DNA of 54,185 bases from the NCBI GenBank assembly GCA_001567485.1, contig JZRA01000115.1:1-54185 (forward strand). The letters are read 5' to 3'. Below the pieces are notes generated by a model. That model made no database searches, was not told the origin of the DNA, and saw nothing but the letters and a program-made list of their open reading frames with translations. The position numbers and the translations under genes are program-made. This DNA comes from Chloroflexi bacterium OLB13 (lineage in GTDB: Bacteria; Chloroflexota; Anaerolineae; Aggregatilineales; Phototrophicaceae). Of the stretch, positions 45,763 through 54,185 are shown piece by piece (the first letter of the stretch is position 1; each line of letters opens with the position of its first letter).

Positions 45763-47832
45763 TTATCCCAAGCGCAACCGTTCGCGATCGCTTAAGGCGC
45801 GGCCTTCCTTCGCCATCTCGCGGTCGAGGCCGCGCAGAATGTGATCGGCGGCGATAGGCGTGCCGTCGCGGCGCGCGGCGAATACTGCCGTCAGCACTGC
45901 GTATTTGATCTGCGCGCCGGTCAGCTCCAGTTCCGCCGCCAGCTTGTCGATCAGCCCGCCCAGCGCGCGCACGGCGTGATCGCCCGCCAAGCCGTGGATC
46001 AGACGCGTCCACAGCGTATGGCGCTGCGCCGCGTCGGGCTTGGGGAAGTCGAGCACGTAGCGCAGGCGGCGCACGAAGGCCGGGTCGATGTTGCCTTTAC
46101 GATTGGTCGCCAGCACAGCGATCCCGTCGTAATTCTCCAGCGCCTGAAGCAAGTGGTTGGTGTCGGTGTTGGCGAAGCGGTCGTGCGCGTCTTTGACGTC
46201 GGTGCGGCGCGAGAACAGCGCGTCGGCCTCATCGAAGAACAGCACGGCGTCCATCTCGGCCGCACGCGTCAAAATGCGCTGCAAGTGCTGTGACGTCTCG
46301 CCAACGTACTTGCTGACGACCGACGACAGATCGACGCGGAATAGGTCGAGTCCGAGCGCGGCGGCCATCACCTGCGCGGCCATTGTCTTGCCGGTGCCGG
46401 GGCTGCCAGTGAACAGCGCGGCCAATCCGCGCCCCTGCGGGAACAAGCGGCGCGCGCCGGGCTGTTCCCAGAACGCGGCGCGGTCACCGGCCTCGTGAAC
46501 GAAATCGGTCAGCGCGTCGCGCAGCGCAGGCGAGACGACCAGATCGTCCCACACGAACGGGCATTCCAACGGCTGCGCCAGCCCGCCGAACAGGCCGCGC
46601 TGACGGTCACGCAGGGCGTGCGCCATCAATTCGGCCGAGGCGAACGGGATGCCCGCGGCCTCGGCGATATCACCGGGGCGCGCGTTGAACCGCCCGGCCA
46701 GCGCGATCAGCGAGTCGGGGTTGGCCGCCGCGACCTGCGGCGCGGCGGTGCGCCACAGCTTCAACCGTGTATCGGTCGCCGGCGCGGGCAGCTCGATGCG
46801 GCGTTCGAGCGCGTCGTCAATCAGCGGCGCATTGTCGAGGGCCTCACGCAAGACGAACTGCAGCGGAAAATGCGGCACACTATTTGGCCATGCGCGCGCG
46901 AGCAGCCCCGGAGCGCGCGACGTCCACGCCAGCGCGCAGCGGTTCAGGAAGGCATGGCGCTGAGCGTGGATGAAGGCCGTTTCCCACTGATCGTCGAGGA
47001 TGCCGGACACGTCGACGGCCAGCAGCGGCATCCCGACGTGCGCCGATACGCAAGCCGCGAACGTCTTGCGGCCGCTGCGTTTGGGGGCGACGACATGCAG
47101 CACGACCGTCCGCCCCGGTTGATCGGTCAGCGCGCGCGAGGCGAACGCTGCTTCACCGTCGACATCCCATTCCGGCAGCGGCTCCAGCGGCGCGATCAGG
47201 CGCGCATGCCCGGTCAGCGCCGGATCGAGATCGTCCTGCCCGGCCAGCGCGTCACGGATGACGGGATCAAGCCGCAGCGGCGCGAACGAGTCGCCCGCCG
47301 GGTCGCTGCCCATGCCGATCATCCGCCAGCGGCGCAGCGGCGACGTGGCTGGCAGCGCCATGAAGCGCCCGTGCCCGCACAGCCGCGCGATCATCCCTAG
47401 CGTAGGATACGGACGGGTCGAATCGTCGTGCAGATACGCGAACAAGCGCGCTAAGCCCGGATCGGCCGCGGCGGCGAGGCACACATGCAGCACGTCACGG
47501 TCGAGCGCGTCGAGGCCGAATACGCGAATCAGCGCGGCGAGGCGGCTGTCACGGTCGGCGTCCAGCGCGCGCTCGATGGCTTCGATACGTGCGCTCAGGC
47601 TGGGTTGTGCGGCGTGGAACTCGCGCTCGGCCGCCGGGTCATCCATGTCGCCCAGCAGTGCATCGATCTCGGACGGGGCCGGCGTGCCATTGACCGTGCC
47701 GCGCCGCTGTTCCAGCCACGACAAGCGCCGCTCCGCCAGCAGGCGCACGCGCAGCAGCACCGTCTCAAGCGCGCTGGCGTCGCTGGTGATGGCCGGCGGG
47801 GGCTGAACGTGAAGGCGCGTCGGGTCGGTCAT
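45763..47832 (-). CDS. AAA+ ATPase of the contractile injection system (Afp15-like)
   Basis: This is a 689-residue protein. Walker A GSPGTGKT (K482) and Walker B LFFDEADALF (D534, E535) are intact, followed by sensor-type NRKGNIDPAFVRRLRYVLDFP with an arginine-finger-like RR. The N-terminal about 420 residues form the large helical domain typical of the eCIS ATPase (LLAERRLSWLEQRRG near the start). Afp15/Pvc15-type ATPases are needed for assembly or cargo loading. The ATG at 47832 is chosen because it overlaps the DUF4255 stop (ATGA); an in-frame GTG five codons upstream is less likely. Confidence 0.93.
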   Translation of the reverse strand: MTDPTRLHVQPPPAITSDASALETVLLRVRLLAERRLSWLEQRRGTVNGTPAPSEIDALLGDMDDPAAEREFHAAQPSLSARIEAIERALDADRDSRLAALIRVFGLDALDRDVLHVCLAAAADPGLARLFAYLHDDSTRPYPTLGMIARLCGHGRFMALPATSPLRRWRMIGMGSDPAGDSFAPLRLDPVIRDALAGQDDLDPALTGHARLIAPLEPLPEWDVDGEAAFASRALTDQPGRTVVLHVVAPKRSGRKTFAACVSAHVGMPLLAVDVSGILDDQWETAFIHAQRHAFLNRCALAWTSRAPGLLARAWPNSVPHFPLQFVLREALDNAPLIDDALERRIELPAPATDTRLKLWRTAAPQVAAANPDSLIALAGRFNARPGDIAEAAGIPFASAELMAHALRDRQRGLFGGLAQPLECPFVWDDLVVSPALRDALTDFVHEAGDRAAFWEQPGARRLFPQGRGLAALFTGSPGTGKTMAAQVMAAALGLDLFRVDLSSVVSKYVGETSQHLQRILTRAAEMDAVLFFDEADALFSRRTDVKDAHDRFANTDTNHLLQALENYDGIAVLATNRKGNIDPAFVRRLRYVLDFPKPDAAQRHTLWTRLIHGLAGDHAVRALGGLIDKLAAELELTGAQIKYAVLTAVFAARRDGTPIAADHILRGLDREMAKEGRALSDRERLRLG

Positions 47833-49103
47833 GGCACGATCACCCACTGCGGCGCGTTCTCCGCCCCGTTGATGATGATCCGCACGCCGAGGCGGTCGCC
47901 CGATACGGCCGACGCCGACAGGCGCACATTCAAGGTCGTGGCGTTCGGGATGTCGTACTCGCCGGGCTGTAGGTTAAGCGGGTTGACAGCCTGTGTCAGC
48001 CGGTTGGCGCCGACGTACACCTGTACCATCTCCGGCGCGATATCCGCGTGTTGGAAGACGCGCCCCGTGACTGTGAATCGCCCGGCCGGATCCGGCACGG
48101 TCGGCGTGGTCACTTCCGGCACGATGGCGAAGGGCGTCTCGTTGGACGATGATTCGAGGATCTTGGTGCCGGTCGCGGTCATGCGCCAGCGCTCGACCTT
48201 GACCGACGCCGTATAGATGCCCGGTACGACATCCACGCCGCTGACCGCCGTGCGCGCGGTGGCCGAGATGCGGCTCGACGTTGCGCTGACGTTCCACGCG
48301 GCGTCGACCTCGACCGGCGCGTCCCAGTCGGCGCGGCGGATTTGCAGCAGCACGCGGTCGCCGGTGAAAGCCGAGCCGAGCACGCTGAACGGCGTATCGT
48401 ATGTGACCTGCGCCGGCCGCAGATCGAGCGCGCGCGGGTCAAGCTCGCCGGGGAGGGTGAACGAAATGACGTTCTCGGTCGCTTCGGCGTGCGGCGCGTC
48501 GCTGGGCAGCGGAAAGACGTTGTAGGTCAGCACACGACCCGCCCGCACACGCGGCTCTTCCGGTTCGAGCTTGACCACGGCGACGTGATAATACGCGGCC
48601 AGCCGCTGTGGGGAGCTTCCGGCCGTCCAGTACGCCACCGAGTCGTCCTGCTTGATCGGCAGCATACTGACGCGAAACGCGTTGTCTGCGCCGCGCAGCA
48701 GCGGGTGCATGACGAGGTTGCCGGCGACCAGCGTGGTGTCGTCCACCAGCGGGAAGTCGTGCAGCGCCTTCATCGCCAACCCCATCATCAACTGCTCGCG
48801 GTAGACGCTGTTGGTGTTGTCAAGGTCGCTGTGCGCCGTGAGCAGGTAATACAGGTTGAGACCCATCGGCGTATAGCGCACCGGCACGTCGCTGACGCCG
48901 GGGATATAGGTGTTCTTGCCGGTGCTGTCCTCGGTGACGTGATAGAGGTAGAACCCAAGCGTATTGTCCCCCGTGAGCCGGTCGGGCGGGTACGGATCGA
49001 CGCTGAGCGTATTCACAGGGTTCCACGCCGACGAGTTCGTGATCTGCGTATCGATCAGGTCGATCAGCGATTGAGTCACCAGCGAGAGATCGAGTAGTGC
49101 CAT
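47829..49103 (-). CDS. DUF4255 cap/terminator-like protein (Afp16-like) with C-terminal Ig-like domains
   Basis: This is a 424-residue protein. Residues 1-190 match DUF4255 (LSLVTQSLIDLIDTQI, LGFYLYHVTEDSTGKNTYIPG, MGLNLYYLLTAHS, YYHVAVVKLEP), the domain of Afp16/Pvc16, which caps the tube and sets particle ends. The C-terminal half adds two Ig-like regions (about 215-310 and 325-424), longer than in the small Afp16-type caps. The ATG at 49103 gives the family N-terminus. The stop overlaps the ATPase start. Confidence 0.88.
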   Translation of the reverse strand: MALLDLSLVTQSLIDLIDTQITNSSAWNPVNTLSVDPYPPDRLTGDNTLGFYLYHVTEDSTGKNTYIPGVSDVPVRYTPMGLNLYYLLTAHSDLDNTNSVYREQLMMGLAMKALHDFPLVDDTTLVAGNLVMHPLLRGADNAFRVSMLPIKQDDSVAYWTAGSSPQRLAAYYHVAVVKLEPEEPRVRAGRVLTYNVFPLPSDAPHAEATENVISFTLPGELDPRALDLRPAQVTYDTPFSVLGSAFTGDRVLLQIRRADWDAPVEVDAAWNVSATSSRISATARTAVSGVDVVPGIYTASVKVERWRMTATGTKILESSSNETPFAIVPEVTTPTVPDPAGRFTVTGRVFQHADIAPEMVQVYVGANRLTQAVNPLNLQPGEYDIPNATTLNVRLSASAVSGDRLGVRIIINGAENAPQWVIVP

Positions 49104-49116
49104 AGGGTCAGCGTCC

Positions 49117-49907
49117 TTACATTTGTCCGAGGCCGTAGCCGCGCTTGGAGCGCACACCGGGACGCGGCGCTGGCGAGGCGAGGCGCGGCGCACGGGCGGG
49201 ACGCGGTCGGGCCGGCGGCGGCGCTGCCTTCTGCACCACCTCGACCACGATCTCGCCGATGGAGATTTTCGTCTCAGGCGCGGCGGCTGGCGGCACAGGT
49301 TCGGGCATGTCATCAGCGCGCGGCGGTTCGATCATCACGATCGGCGCGGCCGGCGATGCAGCGTGCGCCTGCAGCTCTGGCATGGGCGGCTGAAGCTCGC
49401 CGATCGCCAGCTCGCGCTCGTCCGGTTCGGCGGGCGGATGGGCAGCGGATTTGACGACGGTTCGAGCGGCGCAGACGGCGAAGCAGCGACGCGCGTCTCG
49501 ACCCGTTCCACGAGTCGCTCGCGGGTTTCGATGACTGGCGCGGGCGGCTCCGGTGATGGTGCGGGTTCGGCCGGTTCCAGCGCGGCGGGATGATCGGCGG
49601 GTATCCGTTCGATCGTCACGATTTTGGTGATCGGCGGCGGAGCGGGCGGGGGTTCAAGTGTGCCGGTTTGCCCCGGCGCGGGCGGAATGTCGTGCTGCGC
49701 TGGTTCAGGCGCAACGGCCAACGACGTGGGCGGCGGCTCGACCGGCAGCGGCGGCCGGACTGCGGGTGCTTCCGTCAGCGGCGCATCGTCAATAGCCTCG
49801 ACCTCGGCGAATGGGTCGATCACCGGCGCGGGGGGCGGGCTTTGCACCGGCTGCACGGCGTGGGCATCCGCTAATCGGCTGACGAGGCGCTCGAAATACC
49901 CGTTCAT
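49117..49907 (-). CDS. Proline-rich, probably disordered eCIS protein (frameshifted near 49441)
   Basis: This starts at 49907 with an ATGA overlap with the previous gene: MNGYFERLVSRLADAHAV, then long Pro/Ala/Glu-rich sequence. At the CCC on the coding strand (plus-strand GGG at 49440-49442) the natural continuation shifts frame: SNPLP then HPPAEPDERELAIGELQPPM, PELQAHAASPAAP, ISIGEIVVEVVQKA and a basic tail ending KRGYGLGQM at 49117. Adding one base gives about 263 residues. There is no catalytic motif. Two ordered islands (the first 17 residues and EIVVEVVQ near 215) look like binding peptides. The gene lies between tube-side and cap genes, and a flexible linker or length-related role is possible. 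Confidence 0.68.
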
Positions 49908-50677
49908 GCGCCAGTCCTCCGCCGTATACCGGCCGCCGGCCGCGTGCCCGCGCTCCGTTCGATCAAGGCGAGGTAGCGCCGTCGTTCGATGCGCGACAGC
50001 GACAGGATTTCGGCCAGCCCCCAGTGATAGGCGACGGCCAACGCATGAACCTCAGCAGGCAGGCGCTTCTGGTCGTCGATCAGCCGCTTGAGCAGATACT
50101 GGCCGATGTCGAAGCGGATGTACTGTGCCGCGCCGCACTCCGGGCAGGTCGCGGCGAGGTCAATGTTCACCAGCGGCGCGGCGGCTTCCATCGCGGCCTC
50201 GATCGCCTCGACCGGCGTGCTGTCGTCCACCATGCAGCGGCGGGCGAGTTCACGGCGCGCGTCGTCCGCCGGCCAGCCAAGCACCGCCAGTTCGTCCGCA
50301 CCAGTCGGCAGGCGGAAACGCACGCCGCTGTGTTCGTATACGCCATTCGGCCCGGCAGACTGCATGGGCAGCGCCGCCAGCACGCCAGTCAGCGCGAACG
50401 ACAGGTCGTAGCGTGTCTGGCACCGCGCGCACTGCGGGCTGGAGGCGATCAGGTCGCCGTAGGTCAGCACATAGATCCCGGCCAGCACACGGTCACGCAG
50501 GGGGGACGTCAGCGCCGCCGCATCGCCGGGGCCGGCCAGTGCGCCATCGCGCGCGACCAGCACCCGATCGATCAGCCCCAGCGCCGCCGGCAAATCCGAA
50601 TGGTCGATCTCGCGTTCGTCATGCCCGTTGAGCGAGCGTAGTTCAACCCACCCGCCGGGCAGCTTCCACACGCTCAT
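49904..50677 (-). CDS. Zinc-ribbon-containing baseplate/chaperone-like protein
   Basis: This is a 257-residue protein. Two CxxC pairs, C83/C86 (QCARC) and C178/C181 (TCPEC), probably bind one zinc ion. The C-terminus AYHWGLAEILSLSRIERRRYLALIE resembles the closing helix of T4-type baseplate/tail-assembly proteins that sit next to the tube gene. LRSLNGHDEREI near the N-terminus is also seen in such proteins. The structural role is by position and weak similarity. It is coupled by an ATGA overlap to the proline-rich gene. Confidence 0.7.
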   Translation of the reverse strand: MSVWKLPGGWVELRSLNGHDEREIDHSDLPAALGLIDRVLVARDGALAGPGDAAALTSPLRDRVLAGIYVLTYGDLIASSPQCARCQTRYDLSFALTGVLAALPMQSAGPNGVYEHSGVRFRLPTGADELAVLGWPADDARRELARRCMVDDSTPVEAIEAAMEAAAPLVNIDLAATCPECGAAQYIRFDIGQYLLKRLIDDQKRLPAEVHALAVAYHWGLAEILSLSRIERRRYLALIERSAGTRPAAGIRRRTGA

Positions 50678-50705
50678 AAGGGGGTTCGCTTTCTAACGAC
50701 TTCGC

Positions 50706-51206
50706 CTAAGGTTCCTTCGGTTCCGTGACCGCCGTATCGCGTTCCCATCCTTCGAGCTGCAGCACGATCGTCTGAATGGCGACCGCGTTGGCGTTGGCGT
50801 CAAGTTCCGGCAGCGCCTGAAACTCGGATACCCAGCAGCGGTAGAGCTTGTAAGCTTGCACGACTTGACCGGACTCGTTCATCAGCTGGATGACGATGTC
50901 CTTGCGGAAGTTCTCCAGCGAGGCGACGACGCCGGCTTGGACGTCATAGACCAGATTGGCCCAGTTTTCGAACTCCGGATCGTGGGTGACACCGCGTTCG
51001 AGCGTGACCGCCTCATAACGCGAGCCGGCCGGCGAATGGCGCGGCGTGCTCGGGTCGCCGCCCTCGCGGTGCGAGACGACCTCGGTCGTGCGTTTGAGCG
51101 CGCTCACCTTGCTGATGCCGGCGACCGCGCGGCCGTCCCACCACACGCGGAACATATAGTTCTTGTACGGGTCGAAACGATGGGTGTTGACTGTAAATTG
51201 CGCCAT
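50706..51206 (-). CDS. Contractile injection system tube protein (T4 gp19 / Afp1-Afp5-like)
   Basis: This 166-residue protein matches the tail-tube family: NYMFRVWWDGRAVAGISKVSAL near 16-37, REGGDPSTPRHSPAGSRYEAVTLERGVTHDPEFENW near 47-82, and VQAYKLYRCWVSEFQALPELDANAN, AIQTIVLQLEGWE at the C-terminus. It builds the inner tube that is driven out on contraction. Only one tube gene is seen, whereas Afp-type loci have two or three. AGGAGG lies 10 bases before the ATG. Confidence 0.95.
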   Translation of the reverse strand: MAQFTVNTHRFDPYKNYMFRVWWDGRAVAGISKVSALKRTTEVVSHREGGDPSTPRHSPAGSRYEAVTLERGVTHDPEFENWANLVYDVQAGVVASLENFRKDIVIQLMNESGQVVQAYKLYRCWVSEFQALPELDANANAVAIQTIVLQLEGWERDTAVTEPKEP

Positions 51207-51220
51207 GGTTATCCGTCCTC

Positions 51221-53689
<2,469 letters not shown>

Positions 53690-54185
53690 CGTCCCCTCCT
53701 TAACTTAACGTGTGTTTGCGAGAAGTTGGCACGCCAAGGGTGCGTGGAAGGCTGCCACGGATGAACGTTTTTCACCCGATGAATCGAGTCTATACCTGAA
53801 TGAATCGGCCCGCTGACTGACACTAAATCCTCAGACCGGTGCTAATAGGTTAAACGTCCTGAGTTACAGCCCGCGCGCGTGTATGTTTGTGCGTTCGCTC
53901 ACCACACTCTCATAGTCGCAAGTACGTGACGTAGCCGCCTGCGCACATCCCTTTCGATAAGCTCCTGTGTGTTCGCATTGCCCCCTCACCCCCGGCCACT
54001 GAACCCTCACCCCCCGGCCCCTCTCCCGACCTTCGGTGCTCTCGTTGGTCGTCAGGGAGAGGGGAGAACGACGTGCGTGGGAGTGGGGGAGCGTGGTGGG
54101 TGGATCGTCTCTACGAATCCTCTCTGTGATCTCCCCGGACTCTGTGTGCTCTGTGCCCGCTCTTGCACTTACTCACGACTCATCA
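53690..54185. other. Gene-free leader of the eCIS operon
   Basis: No supported gene lies between the sheath start and the window end. A weak -10-like TATAGA on the minus strand (plus strand 53789-53794) lies about 100 bases before the sheath ATG; no good -35 is seen, so this is only a candidate. The palindromic repeat at 53981-54066 follows, and the last bases (CTCACGACTCATCA) look like the beginning of another dispersed TGATGAGT repeat. Confidence 0.45.
53981..54066. repeat. C/G-rich palindromic intergenic repeat, copy 3
   Basis: This contains CCCTCACCCCCGG, repeated once (near 54004), and an inner block from CCCTCTCCCGACC to GGTCGTCAGGGAGAGG that matches copy 2 (36516-36650) with only a few differences. 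Its place is upstream of the eCIS operon. Confidence 0.8.

Noticed and set aside
53789..53794. Sigma-70 promoter for the eCIS operon
   Set aside because: Only a -10-like TATAGA is seen and no matching -35, so it is mentioned in the leader entry but not called as a promoter.
53690..54185. tRNA or other structural RNA in the intergenic regions
   Set aside because: No cloverleaf with a matching acceptor stem or TTCGA-type loop was found by eye in the long gaps; a covariance-model search would be decisive.

Overview
The window is GC-rich, gene-dense DNA of bacterial type. Gene content and style (NE0113-type CRISPR ring-nuclease protein, M20/S9/S8 peptidases, ROK kinase, a single-sheath contractile injection system with DUF4157 proteins, and palindromic 'CCCTCACCCCC' intergenic repeats) fit a member of the Chloroflexota, possibly an Anaerolineae-like lineage. 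That placement is inference; there is no rRNA or other taxonomic marker in the window.

Left part (1-9.2 kb): a Cas6 CRISPR-RNA endonuclease at the left edge faces a convergent CARF/ring-nuclease-like protein fused to a helix-turn-helix domain, which points to a type III-style CRISPR locus continuing off the left edge. Then comes a minus-strand set of catabolic genes: an S9 prolyl-oligopeptidase-type peptidase (frameshifted), a KDPG-aldolase-like protein that has lost both expected catalytic residues, a VOC/glyoxalase-fold protein, an M20 peptidase, a second M20D amidohydrolase and a CE7 acetyl esterase.

Middle part (9.2-22.9 kb): a 1434-residue secreted subtilisin-family protease with a PA domain; an intergenic region of direct and dispersed repeats; a PAS-PAS-GAF histidine kinase overlapping a TolB-like beta-propeller gene; three small minus-strand genes of unknown function, two of them membrane proteins; a GH20 hexosaminidase-like protein; and a convergent ROK sugar kinase lacking the family zinc motif. 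A 189-bp MITE-like element with 23-bp inverted ends lies between this part and the next.

Right part (22.9-53.7 kb): about 31 kb on the minus strand encode a nearly complete phage-tail-like contractile injection system (eCIS). In transcription order: sheath, tube, zinc-ribbon baseplate/chaperone-like protein, proline-rich protein, DUF4255 cap-like protein, AAA+ ATPase, a 77-residue protein, a giant protein with two DUF4157 domains and a candidate nuclease C-terminus, CIS-tube adaptor, LysM protein, gp27-like hub, gp5-like OB-fold spike, PAAR-like tip, gp25, two baseplate-J wedge proteins, a tail-P2-I-like protein, a DUF6519/beta-helix fibre-like protein and a carboxypeptidase-regulatory-like protein. 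Four-base stop/start overlaps tie many of them together. No phage head, terminase or lysis genes and no T6SS membrane-complex genes are present, and no tape-measure protein is recognisable.

The most interesting item is the giant DUF4157 gene in the middle of the eCIS operon. With one apparent single-base frameshift repaired it would encode about 2186 residues: two HExxH-containing DUF4157 domains about 1450 residues apart, a long novel central region, and a C-terminal module with an SHH-type histidine pair typical of HNH/EndoVII toxins. Three genes in the window (S9 peptidase, proline-rich protein, giant protein) carry the same kind of one-base loss in a short G/C run, so sequencing error must be considered before calling any of them broken.
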